Assembly (NCBI GenBank): GCA_034521465.1
Contig: JAXHMN010000025.1
Location: forward strand, 62,001 to 126,000
DNA length: 64,000 bases
Direction: 5' to 3'
DNA from: SURF-28 sp034521465
GTDB taxonomy: Bacteria > Bacteroidota > Ignavibacteria > Ignavibacteriales > Melioribacteraceae
Below are positions 53,689 to 62,346 of the stretch, piece after piece (the stretch's first letter is position 1; each line of letters starts with the position of its first letter). The notes under the pieces are model-generated. The model saw nothing but the letters and a program-made list of their open reading frames with translations. It did not search any database and was not told the origin of the DNA. The position numbers were made by a program, and so were the translations under genes.

Positions 53689-56600
53689 ATGAACAAACTA
53701 AAAAACAATTTATTAAGGTGGTTGATTCCACTTCTTATAATTATTATGATAACCGGTTGTGAAGATAGAGATGGAATAACTTATCCGCCAACCACAACTA
53801 CACCAACCGTGAGTTCGACAAATCCGGCAGATGGTGCCATAGAGGTTCCGTTTAACCAGCAAATTACGGCAACCTTCAGTGAAGAGATGAACTCTTCAAC
53901 AATTACAACAGCATCATTTACATTGATGCAAGGAACATCATTTGTTGCGGGCACTGTTTCTTATACAGGAACAACTGCGGCATTTGCCCCGTCAAGCAAT
54001 TTATCGCCCAATACAGATTATACTGCAACGATTACTACTACGGCAAAAAACCTTGCGGGAAACGGGTTAGCAGCTAACTATACTTGGACTTTTACAACCG
54101 GCTCAGCACCAACTGTTACACCGCCGACTGTAAGTTCTACAGCTCCTGCTAATACTGCAACAGACGTACCCATAAATCAAAAAATCGCGGCGACGTTTAG
54201 CGTGGCTATGGACGCCACAACTATTACATCCTCCACATTTACTTTACTGCAAGGGACAACACCTATTTCAGGTTTTGTTTCTTATTCAGGTATAACCGCA
54301 ATTTTTGCACCGACAACTGATCTTATGCCAAATACAGTTTATACTGGTATTATTACTACTGGAGCTGCAGATCTTGCCGGAAATGCATTAGAAAATAATT
54401 ATGTATGGAGTTTTACAACTGGTGCCACTGCACAAGTTACACCACCGACAGTTATTTTAACTGATCCGGCAAATGCAGAAACAAATGTTCCGTTAAATCA
54501 AAAAGTTGCAGCTACATTTAGTAAAACAATGGATGCGTCAACTATTACATCGGGAACATTTACGCTAAGACAAGGAACTACGTCAGTCTCAGGTTTTACT
54601 TCTTATTCAGGTACAACGGCAATTTTTTCCCCAGCAAGTAATTTATCTCCAAATACTGTCTATACTGCTACAATTACTACGGGAGCAAAAGATCTTGCCG
54701 GAAACTCTTTGGCTAATAACTATGTATGGAGTTTTACAACCGGTTCATCAACCGTAATTACTCCTCCAACAATTATTTCTACAGATCCTATCGATGGCGA
54801 AATAGATGTTTCTGTTGACAAACATGTTACGGCAACATTTAGTAAGCCGATGGACGCTTCAACAATTACAACGGCAGTATTTACTTTAATGGAAGCTGGA
54901 TTCAACAGTTTCATTTCAGGTACAGTAAGCTATTCGGGCACAACAGCCACTTTTGTACCATTAATTGATCTCCAAGCGAATACAACTTATACCGCAACGA
55001 TTACAACCGGGGCTAAGGACTTAACAGGAAATTCAATGACTAATAACTATGTGTGGAATTTCACCACTGCTAGTACTTCATACACAGTATCATTGTCTTC
55101 TGATCCTGCTGAAGGCGGTACAACTAACGGCGGCGGTACATATGATGATGGTGCTTCGGTTACAGTATCAGCTACTCCGAACAGCGGATATGAATTTGTA
55201 AATTGGACAGAAAACGGAAATGAAGTTTCTACAAATGCAAGTTATACGTTCACTATAAATGAAACAGAACGTTGGTAGCAAACTTTAATGAACTGCCACA
55301 ATCAATATTCAGTATCATTATCATCAAATCCTACTGAAGGCGGTACAACTAACGGCGGCGGTACATATGATGATGGTGCTTCGGTTACAGTATCAGCTAC
55401 TCCGAACAGCGGATATGAATTTGTAAATTGGACAGAAAACGGAAATGAAGTTTCTACAAATGCAAGTTATACGTTCACTATAAATGAAAACAGAACGTTG
55501 GTAGCAAACTTTAATGAACTGCCACCAAATCAATATTCAGTATCATTATCATCAAATCCTGCTGAAGGCGGTACAACTAACGGCGGCGGTACATATGATG
55601 ATGGTGCTTCGGTTACAGTATCAGCTACACCGAACAGCGGATATGAATTTGTAAATTGGACAGAAAACGGAAATGAAGTTTCTACAAATGCAAGTTATAC
55701 GTTCACTATAAATGAAAACAGAACGTTGGTAGCAAACTTTAATGAACTGCCACCAAATCAATATTCAGTATCATTATCATCAAATCCTGCTGAAGGCGGT
55801 ACAACTAACGGCGGCGGTACATATGATGATGGTGCTTCGGTTACAGTATCAGCTACTCCGAACAGCGGATATGAATTTGTAAATTGGACAGAAAACGGAA
55901 ATGAAGTTTCTGCAAATGCAAGTTATACGTTCACAATAAATGAAAACAGAACGTTGGTAGCAAACTTTAATGAACTGCCACCAAATCAATATTCAGTATC
56001 ATTATCATCAAATCCTGCTGAAGGCGGAACAACTAACGGCGGCGGTACATATGATGATGGTGCTTCGGTTACAGTATCAGCTACACCGAACAGCGGATAT
56101 GAATTTGTAAATTGGACAGAAAACGGAAATGAAGTTTCTACAAATGCAAGTTATACGTTCACAATAAATGAAAACAGAACGTTGGTAGCAAACTTTAATG
56201 AACTACCACCAAATCAATATTTAGTATCATTATCATCAAATCCTGCTGAAGGCGGTACAACTAACGGCGACGGTACATATGATGAAGGTGCTTCGGTTAC
56301 AGTATCAGCTACACCGAACAGCGGATATGAATTTGTAAATTGGACAGAAAACGGAAATGAAGTTTCTACAAATGCAAGTTATACGTTCACAATAATGAAA
56401 CAGAACTTTAACAGCTAATTTTTCCTCAACCGCACCAATTGGTCCTGATCCTGTTGATCTTGGTTCCGCAGGTGATTTTGCTATCCTAGCCGGTTCCGGA
56501 GTAACTAACACAGGGTTCACTTTTGTTTATGGTGATGTGGGATCATTCCCTACTGCAACAATAGATGGCTTCCCTCCTGGAGTTGTAGACGGAACACTTT

Positions 56601-57073
56601 ATATGACGGCTGATCCAATAGTAGGAACTGCAAAAGATGATTTGACCACTGCTTATAATGACGCTCAATCAAGGTCACTAGATGCCATCTCTTTACCTGG
56701 ACAGTTGGGCGGATTGACACTTGCTCCTGGGTTATATGTTAACTCTTCAACTACTGGTATTTCAGGAACTGGACCACAAGGAATTTTAACTCTTGACGCC
56801 GGTGGCAATCCTAATGCAGTCTGGATATTCAAGATGGGTTCAACACTCATTACAGATCCGGGCACAAGCATTGTTCTTGCCGGTGGTGCAAAATGGGAAA
56901 ATATCTATTGGTCAGTAGGTACTTCAGCAACTCTTGGAACAAACTCGCAATTCTACGGAAATATTCTGGCTGATCAGTCAATATCATTGAATACCGGAGC
57001 ATCATTGCGAGGCAGAGCGTTAACACGTGTTGCTGCTGTTTCATTAGACACAAGTGTAATTGATAAGCGATAA
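53689..57073 (+). CDS. Giant surface lipoprotein: Ig-like, InlB-type repeats and ice-binding-like domain; frameshifted
   Basis: Lipobox MIITGCEDR near residue 22. Then four SbsA/Big_5-type Ig-like domains of about 105 residues (each with P-VSSTNPADGA, NQQITATFS, TYTATITT-type ends), six 76-residue InlB B-like repeats (EGGTTNGGGTYDDGASVTVS, YEFVNWTENGNEVSTNASYT), and a C-terminal DUF3494 domain (PVDLGSAGDFAILAGSGVTN, WENIYWSVGTSATLG). Frame breaks at 55262, about 55298 and 56395, all at A or C runs within repeats, split it into ORFs 53689-55278, 55288-56418 and 56537-57073. One protein of about 1125 residues is expected. An adhesin or matrix function is likely; ice binding is uncertain. Confidence 0.88.
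55079..56400 (+). repeat. Six near-identical tandem 228-bp coding repeats
   Basis: Unit starts at about 55079, 55306, 55534, 55762, 55990 and 56218, a period of 228 bp (76 codons). Copies differ at very few bases (e.g. ACTCCG/ACACCG, ACTATA/ACAATA, one GCA for ACA at 55911), so the array is recent or kept uniform by conversion. Copy 1 is the most diverged at its start. Confidence 0.9.
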
Positions 57074-57169
57074 TGCAAAAAATAATTGATATGAAAGTAA
57101 AGTATGAATATAGAAACAGATACGATATCAGAATCATAAGTAGTACATGTGGAAGAAGTTGAAAATTTT

Positions 57170-57195
57170 GGGTGAGGCGATTGTATCCCTCACCC
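57170..57195 (+). terminator. Hairpin terminator after the giant lipoprotein gene
   Basis: GGGTGAGG pairs with CCTCACCC (8 bp, perfect) around a 10-base loop, followed by TGGTTTTC. The T run is short, so termination strength is uncertain. Confidence 0.65.
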
Positions 57196-57285
57196 TGGTT
57201 TTCAAAACTAAACGGCAGATGGTTTTTATGAAAAACAAAATTAATAGTAATTAATAAGATTTAAAAAAATAAAAGGAAGGAAACA

Positions 57286-58383
57286 ATGAAAAAATATTTA
57301 ATAACTATTGCATTGATCTTAACTGTTGTTCTGGGTGTTAATGCACAAACAGCTACAGACAGTTGGGCATTTGGTTTTGGTGGTCATTATCCCAAATATG
57401 TAAATGTAAATATTAGAGCTTTGCAATCTAATTATGGTGGTTATCTCTCCCTTCAAAGAAATTTTTCCGAGAATTTCGGATTGAGACTAAAAGGCGGCTA
57501 TTCTCATCTTGAAGGAGAATGGGCAGATCAAACTTCGACAATAATTACCCAATCAACAAACCTTATAACCAGTGATCTCGATTTAATGTATTACTTAATA
57601 CCATGCGAACCTGTTTCACCATATCTGTCTGTTGGAGCTGGTGTTAATTATAGAATGTTAACAAACAACGCAACGGCATCCTTAGAAGATGATGCATTTG
57701 GATATCAATGGAATGCAGGTCTGGGTATAGAATGGAGTCTTAGCGAGAATTGGAGACTTGTAACAGAGTTTGGTTACCATGGAACAAGCAATTCACAACT
57801 GGATGGTTTCGTAAGTCCCACTGAAAATAATGGGAGTGATAATTATTACGCAGCTAGCCTTGGCTTACTTTACTTATTCGGGAAAGGTGAACCGTCAGAT
57901 AAGTGCGAACCGTGTCAGGGAATCACCCAAGAATGGAAAGACATGACCGACTATGATAGAATTGAAGATATGATCAAAAATTATATCCCCAAAGAAGTAA
58001 TTAAAGAAGTTGTAGTTGAAAAACCTATCTATGCTATTTCAGAAGATAGATTAACTCTTGTCGGTGTAAACTTTGATTTCAATAAGTCAGAACTGCTTCC
58101 AGAATCACATGCCGTGCTTGACAAAGCCGTTACGTTATTAAAAAATAGCCCGGATGTAAGAGTTGAGATTCAGGGTTATACAGACAATGTCGGTACAGTT
58201 GATTATAATCAAAAGTTATCAAAAGATAGAGCTGAAGCAGTCAAAAATTATCTTGTTTCTAAAGGTATTTCTGCAAACAGATTATCTACTGTTGGCTACT
58301 CAGAAAACTATCCGATTGCAGATAACAGTACAGCTGAAGGAAGAGCAAAGAATAGAAGAGTAGTTTTTAGAATTATTAATTAA
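57286..58383 (+). CDS. OmpA-family outer-membrane protein
   Basis: 365 residues: signal peptide (YLITIALILTVVLGVNAQ), N-terminal beta-barrel of OmpA/OprF type (GGYLSLQRNFSENFGLRLKG, YYAASLGLLYLFGKG), a short linker with CEPCQG, then the C-terminal peptidoglycan-binding OmpA domain (LTLVGVNFDFNKSELLPESH, VEIQGYTDNVGTVDYNQKLS, SENYPIADNSTAEGRAKNRR). Its OmpA end is very similar to that of the lipoprotein at 34034. Strong AAGGAAGG site. Structural link of outer membrane and wall. Confidence 0.92.
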   Translation: MKKYLITIALILTVVLGVNAQTATDSWAFGFGGHYPKYVNVNIRALQSNYGGYLSLQRNFSENFGLRLKGGYSHLEGEWADQTSTIITQSTNLITSDLDLMYYLIPCEPVSPYLSVGAGVNYRMLTNNATASLEDDAFGYQWNAGLGIEWSLSENWRLVTEFGYHGTSNSQLDGFVSPTENNGSDNYYAASLGLLYLFGKGEPSDKCEPCQGITQEWKDMTDYDRIEDMIKNYIPKEVIKEVVVEKPIYAISEDRLTLVGVNFDFNKSELLPESHAVLDKAVTLLKNSPDVRVEIQGYTDNVGTVDYNQKLSKDRAEAVKNYLVSKGISANRLSTVGYSENYPIADNSTAEGRAKNRRVVFRIIN

Positions 58384-58450
58384 CCCTATTTGAAATAGGA
58401 ATGGGTTTAAGAAAACTGTTACAACAGTTTGTAAATTAAATATCCCTTTC

Positions 58451-58480
58451 TTTAACCCACGATTTAAATCGTGGGTTAAA
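58451..58480. terminator. Perfect 30-bp palindrome
   Basis: Arms TTTAACCCACGATTT and AAATCGTGGGTTAAA without any mismatch. It sits 70 bp after the OmpA gene. The A/T-rich outer arms make it a plausible bidirectional terminator, or alternatively a REP-like unit. The following 190 bp before element copy 13 hold no gene. Confidence 0.6.
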
Positions 58481-58672
58481 GAGAATATCAACAGAAAAAT
58501 CAACCGTTATAACAGTTCAAAAAGCATATCACACAACGATTTAATTAACAATATAATCGGTAAAATTTTGATCGCAGCTAGTCAACGTGTTCTTAAAAAT
58601 ACCGAGACTAAGGTTGTCAATTCGAAAGCAATACTACAAAACAACTCTTAAAAAGCGTGTTGTTTTAGTGCA

Positions 58673-58709
58673 AAAGGATTAACTACTTTTTCATCCTTCT
58701 GCCCGATTG
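58673..58709 (+). promoter_or_regulatory. Conserved 37-bp element, copy 13
   Basis: AAAGGATTAACTAC, TTTTTCATCC, TTCTGCCCGATTG. It shares the AAAGGATTAA form with copy 1. It lies 118 bp before the DUF4382 gene. Confidence 0.7.
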
Positions 58710-58826
58710 TTTACTCTCACATACTAGTTTACTTTACAGTGTGTTTCAAATATTGAAATGAGATATGCGCAACTGTAAAAGCGGAAAAAATTTTACAATT
58801 ATAAGTTAGTTGTTCTAGAAGGAGTT

Positions 58827-59642
58827 TTGATGAAAAGTATTAAAGAAAGAATAGTTTTATTGGTTTTCCTGCTCAGCTTTATTGTAGGCGTTTCATTTGT
58901 TGTTAGTTGTACTGATTCAACCTCGCCTGAAACCGGGCAAGGAGAATTTAAACTGACAATGGTTGACGCGCCCGCGGGTTATGACCAGGTAAACATAGTA
59001 GTTACAAGAGTTGAGATACACAAAACCGATGCCGAGGAAAATAGCGGCTGGTTTGTAATCAATAATATTGAGACGACTTACGATCTACTTACACTAAGAA
59101 ACGGTGCAAGTGCTGTTCTCGGCGACACAATGCTTGATGCCGGTCAATATAGCCAAATTAGATTATTAATCGGTTCAGGGAGTAATGTAGTAGTTGACGG
59201 AATTACCCATTCGCTTGATATTCCCAGCGGTGAACAAAGCGGGATAAAACTGAACCATTCATTCGAAATTAAGTCTGAATCACTATACGAGTTAATTCTC
59301 GATTTTGATGCCGGGCGTTCAATAGTGCTTACCGGGAACGGGCAATATAAACTGAAACCGGTTATTAGACTCATACCAATGGTAATCTCGGGCACGATAT
59401 CAGGTACCATTGATCCCGCATTTGCTGCCGGTTATGTTTATGCAATTAATGGTACGGATACGGCTGGGACTATAGCTGATCCACTTGCAGGATCATTCAA
59501 ATTAATGGCACTGCTGGAGCAGTCATACAGAGTAGAAGTTTTATCAGCAAGCCCTGATTATAATGATACAACACTTACCAATATAGTGGTTAATAAAAAC
59601 CAAAATACGGATTTAGGATTGATCATATTAAGTGAAAAATAA
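58827..59642 (+). CDS. DUF4382 lipoprotein
   Basis: 271 residues: lipobox SFVVSCTDS near residue 27, then a DUF4382 domain (about 40-190) with EFKLTMVDAPAGYDQVNIVV, VTRVEIHKTDAEENSGWFVI, LDAGQYSQIRLLIGSGSNVV and ILDFDAGRSIVLTGNGQYKL. A C-terminal carboxypeptidase-regulatory-like beta domain follows (FAAGYVYAINGTDTAGT). Envelope protein of unknown function, common in Bacteroidota and relatives. RBS GAAGGAG. Confidence 0.88.
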   Translation: MMKSIKERIVLLVFLLSFIVGVSFVVSCTDSTSPETGQGEFKLTMVDAPAGYDQVNIVVTRVEIHKTDAEENSGWFVINNIETTYDLLTLRNGASAVLGDTMLDAGQYSQIRLLIGSGSNVVVDGITHSLDIPSGEQSGIKLNHSFEIKSESLYELILDFDAGRSIVLTGNGQYKLKPVIRLIPMVISGTISGTIDPAFAAGYVYAINGTDTAGTIADPLAGSFKLMALLEQSYRVEVLSASPDYNDTTLTNIVVNKNQNTDLGLIILSEK

Positions 59643-59669
59643 ATTAGAAAATAAAATGGAGTTACAATT

Positions 59670-60167
59670 ATGAAAAAGAATTTACTATACGGTCTAGGTT
59701 TGGTTCTTCTGATGCTTTTCACAAAGCCAATAAACGCACAAGATCACGGCTTTGGATTAGGAATTATGCTTGGCGAACCAACCGGGTTAAGCGCGAAATA
59801 TTGGACATCACAAAACAATGCATTTGATTTTGGACTTGGTGTTGGACTTGGTGGTGATCGTATAAAGTACCAAGGTAATTATAATAATGGCAGCAGAATC
59901 CATTTTCATATGGATTACCTCTGGCATGCTTTTAATGTAATAAGTTCAACTGAAAGATTCCCCCTCTATTACGGAATTGGCGGAAGATACAATAGCGGTG
60001 GTGGATATGAAGGTTCGCTTGGTGTAAGAGGCGTCCTCGGTATTGTATGGCTGCCACAATCAACTCCAATTGATGTATTCCTTGAAGTTGTACCCGTCTT
60101 CCAAGTAACACCACTTACAGGGTTGGGAATAGATGCGGCAATAGGTCTCAGATATTTTTTCCAATAA
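59670..60167 (+). CDS. Outer-membrane beta-barrel-like protein, 165 aa
   Basis: Signal peptide (LLYGLGLVLLMLFTKPINAQ) and Gly/aromatic-rich strands: GFGLGIMLGEPTGLSAKYWT, NAFDFGLGVGLGGDRIKYQG, RFPLYYGIGGRYNSGGGYEG and the C-terminal GIDAAIGLRYFFQ with terminal aromatic residues. Typical of small 8-stranded barrels in this phylum. Function unknown. 27 bp after the DUF4382 gene, so in the same transcript. Confidence 0.8.
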   Translation: MKKNLLYGLGLVLLMLFTKPINAQDHGFGLGIMLGEPTGLSAKYWTSQNNAFDFGLGVGLGGDRIKYQGNYNNGSRIHFHMDYLWHAFNVISSTERFPLYYGIGGRYNSGGGYEGSLGVRGVLGIVWLPQSTPIDVFLEVVPVFQVTPLTGLGIDAAIGLRYFFQ

Positions 60168-60181
60168 AATGATAATGTCGA

Positions 60182-60340
60182 GGCTGTCTCAAAACCCTTA
60201 GTTTTCTCGATACATTCCGACACACTACGTCGGAACACTCGAAAACCGTCCAAATTCAACGGTCATTGAGTAGTCCGATGCTTTTCGGACGTACCTGTAC
60301 TGAGCTAGTCGAAGTATCGAAATGACCTTTTGAGACAGCC
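60182..60340. mobile_element. MITE-like element with perfect 13-bp terminal inverted repeats
   Basis: GGCTGTCTCAAAA at 60182-60194 and TTTTGAGACAGCC at 60328-60340 are perfect inverted ends, 159 bp apart. Inside is a TTCCGACACACTACGTCGGAA hairpin and the words GTCATTGAGTAGTCCG, CTGTACTGAGCTAG and TCGAAGTATCGAAATGACC shared with 27296-27478. There is no ORF inside and no clear target duplication. Confidence 0.75.
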
Positions 60341-60467
60341 ACTATGCTGGATTAGGCAATGCTGTCAACTTAGCGAAATTAGTCATTAATACTATGGACC
60401 TAGCGTTTGTTAAATATTTAATTGCGGGTTGTTACAAAACAGTATTGATTAGGATGAATATATTTTT

Positions 60468-60500
60468 GAACCCCGGTAGGGGTTCAATGTGAATAGAAAA
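60468..60500. repeat. Single REP-like unit of the 14-16 kb family
   Basis: GAACCCCGGTAGGGGTTC with the TGTGAATAG tail. Confidence 0.65.
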
Positions 60501-60616
60501 AGAAAAAATAGTAACAGAAAAGCATCATTGCTTTCTCGATTTTTAAGTTTAAGCCCAATTGAAAAGCAGTAATGTATTTAATAAAAAGTAACACTAGAAA
60601 AGAACGGAGAAATAAG

Positions 60617-61285
60617 ATGAAATCTTTTAAAACAATGTTTTTAGTTACGGCATTAGCCGGTGCAATTTTTGTTTACGGATGTTCGGCTAGTAACACAGTT
60701 AAAGGCGGAGCAATTGGTGGAGCTGCCGGCGGAGTTGTTGGCGGTGTAATTGGGAATCAGTATGACAATACAGCTCTGGGTGCAATTATTGGGGCAGTAG
60801 TAGGCGGCACAGCAGGGGCCTTAATCGGCAACTATATGGACAATCAAGCCGAAGAAATGGAAAATGACATTGCAGGAGCAAAAATTGAAAGAGTTGGTGA
60901 AGGAATAAAAATTACTTTCGATTCGGGAATTTTGTTCGCTTCAAATTCGTCAACACTCGAATATCAAGCAAGATCAAATATCACTTCGCTTGCAACTATA
61001 TTAAACAAGTATCCCGATACAAATATTCTTTTTACGGGTCACACCGATTCTGATGCCTCTGAAGAATATAACCAAACATTATCGGAAAGCAGAGCTCAGT
61101 CAGTTGCTGAATTTACAGCATCACAAGGTGTTTCTTCGGCAAGATTCAGCGTAATAGGACTTGGCGAACTTGAACCGATTGCATCTAATGATACTGATAG
61201 CGGCAAACAAATGAACAGAAGAGTAGAGATTGCAATTTTTGCTAATGAGGACTTAAAAGACGCTGCCGAAAAAGGTATGCTTTAA
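60617..61285 (+). CDS. OmpA-family lipoprotein with glycine-zipper region
   Basis: 222 residues from the ATG at 60617 (GGAGA upstream; an earlier in-frame ATG at 60572 gives an unlikely basic extension). Lipobox AIFVYGCSA, then a Gly-zipper (GGAIGGAAGGVVGGVIGNQY, LGAIIGAVVGGTAGALIGNY) as in YmgG/YiaD-like proteins, then the OmpA domain (ITFDSGILFASNSSTLEYQA, LFTGHTDSDASEEYNQTLSE, MNRRVEIAIF). The third OmpA-domain protein in the window. Expected to anchor to peptidoglycan and insert into or line a membrane. Confidence 0.9.
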   Translation: MKSFKTMFLVTALAGAIFVYGCSASNTVKGGAIGGAAGGVVGGVIGNQYDNTALGAIIGAVVGGTAGALIGNYMDNQAEEMENDIAGAKIERVGEGIKITFDSGILFASNSSTLEYQARSNITSLATILNKYPDTNILFTGHTDSDASEEYNQTLSESRAQSVAEFTASQGVSSARFSVIGLGELEPIASNDTDSGKQMNRRVEIAIFANEDLKDAAEKGML

Positions 61286-61363
61286 TAAATAGTTATTCGA
61301 ATAGCATTAAGTGATGATTTGTTGATAAGTGCTGCGTGAAAAAAGGAAAGGTATGGAAACGAG

Positions 61364-61486
61364 ATGGGAAGTTTTGAAGTTGGTGTAATCATTATAGTTC
61401 TCTTGACTGCTGCAATTATTGCTTGTACAGTAGTTCTTTACCCGGATCTAAAAGATTTAATTAGGGAACTCAAAAGAGATATCTAA
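61364..61486 (+). CDS. Small single-helix membrane protein, 40 aa
   Basis: MGSFEVGVIIIVLLTAAIIA, CTVVLYPDLKDLIRELKRDI. One membrane helix with a charged amphipathic tail. GGAAA/GAG sites precede the ATG. It lies between the OmpA lipoprotein gene and a DUF2007 gene, same strand. No family assigned. Confidence 0.5.
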   Translation: MGSFEVGVIIIVLLTAAIIACTVVLYPDLKDLIRELKRDI

Positions 61487-61537
61487 AGAAATTTTGATTC
61501 GTAAGAAAAATCTCTTTGAATAATATGAGGCATAAAC

Positions 61538-61789
61538 ATGGGAACTCATAAGGTAGTAGTTGGTGAATTTGAAAATACGTTTTACGCTAATGTTGCAAGA
61601 AGAGATCTCCTGAATGCAGGAATTGAAACGAGTTTTCGAGACAGTGACAACTGTGTAGTTCTGCCTTGGCAAATTGAAGCTGAAGCAGTCCGGTTAATAG
61701 TTGATCAAGATCAATTAGAGCTGGCTGAAAAAATAATCGTTAAAAAATTCGTAGACGAATTAAAACTACACGAAGCTCAACTAAAGTAA
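61538..61789 (+). CDS. DUF2007-like signal-transducing protein
   Basis: 83 residues. VVVGEFENTFYANVARRDLL followed by NAGIETSFRD and QDQLELAEKIIVKKF match the DUF2007 pattern, an ACT-like alpha/beta fold described as a putative signal-transducing domain. It is cytoplasmic. The ligand is unknown. Confidence 0.8.
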   Translation: MGTHKVVVGEFENTFYANVARRDLLNAGIETSFRDSDNCVVLPWQIEAEAVRLIVDQDQLELAEKIIVKKFVDELKLHEAQLK

Positions 61790-61845
61790 TAATTTTATTT
61801 AAGCATGATGAGAACTTATAAAACAATTATCGCGGGAGCTCAATC

Positions 61846-61882
61846 AATTGATCTAGTTCCCTTTTCATCCTTTTGGACTATT
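61846..61882 (+). promoter_or_regulatory. Conserved 37-bp element, copy 14
   Basis: TTGATCTAGTTCCC, TTTTCATCC, TTTTGGACTATTT. A weaker copy, 71 bp before the gene at 61953. Confidence 0.65.
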
Positions 61883-61952
61883 TACTTCCAGGTTTTCTAT
61901 CTCTACATTCAATCTGAACAACAATTAATATCTACTCAATTTCAAACAATGA

Positions 61953-62156
61953 ATGAAGGGTAATATGCAAAAGAAAAGAATCTTCAGACAAGATTTTATT
62001 CCTTTAGAGAAGGAATACAAATTCACTCGCGGAGATGTAGCAACCATCGTAAAGGAAAATAAGCAAACTGTTGAAATTGAAGTTGCAGAAAAACACTATA
62101 AACTTCCCTATAGAGATTTCATTGTTCTTACAAAAAGAGATGAACTGCATCTATAG
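61953..62156 (+). CDS. Small basic protein, 67 aa
   Basis: Opens MKGNMQKKRIFRQDFIPLEK and continues EYKFTRGDVATIVKENKQTV, ending LTKRDELHL. Compact beta-rich domain, no signal peptide. The GDVATIV...VEIEV...LPYRDF layout recalls small SH3/KOW-like barrels, but I make no firm assignment. An internal ATG at 61965 is an alternative start. The only gene in the unit of element copy 14. Confidence 0.6.
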   Translation: MKGNMQKKRIFRQDFIPLEKEYKFTRGDVATIVKENKQTVEIEVAEKHYKLPYRDFIVLTKRDELHL

Positions 62157-62212
62157 TTTAGCAGCAAACAGTTAATTTATTTTTTATTTCTCCGGACTGA
62201 TTATATAATCAG

Positions 62213-62249
62213 ATAGATGTAGTCCCTTTCTCATCCTTCTGCTCTATTG
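62213..62249 (+). promoter_or_regulatory. Conserved 37-bp element, copy 15
   Basis: ATAGATGTAGTCCC, TTTCTCATCC, TTCTGCTCTATTG. It lies 98 bp before the CHASE kinase gene at 62347. Confidence 0.8.
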
Positions 62250-62346
62250 AGCTTACTCATCAATATTCTTAATCTATATTATTATTAATTAGTTTGCACT
62301 AATGTGAGTTCTGTATTTATTTAGAACTTAAACAAGTGGGCGAAAA

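Noticed and set aside
55079..56400. CRISPR-like or minisatellite DNA
   Set aside because: The 228-bp period is a multiple of three and encodes uniform protein repeats within a surface protein gene.
17077..62249. The 37-bp element as another REP or MITE family
   Set aside because: All 15 copies share one orientation relative to the next gene, have no terminal repeats and none lies between convergent genes or in coding DNA, so a regulatory role is favoured.
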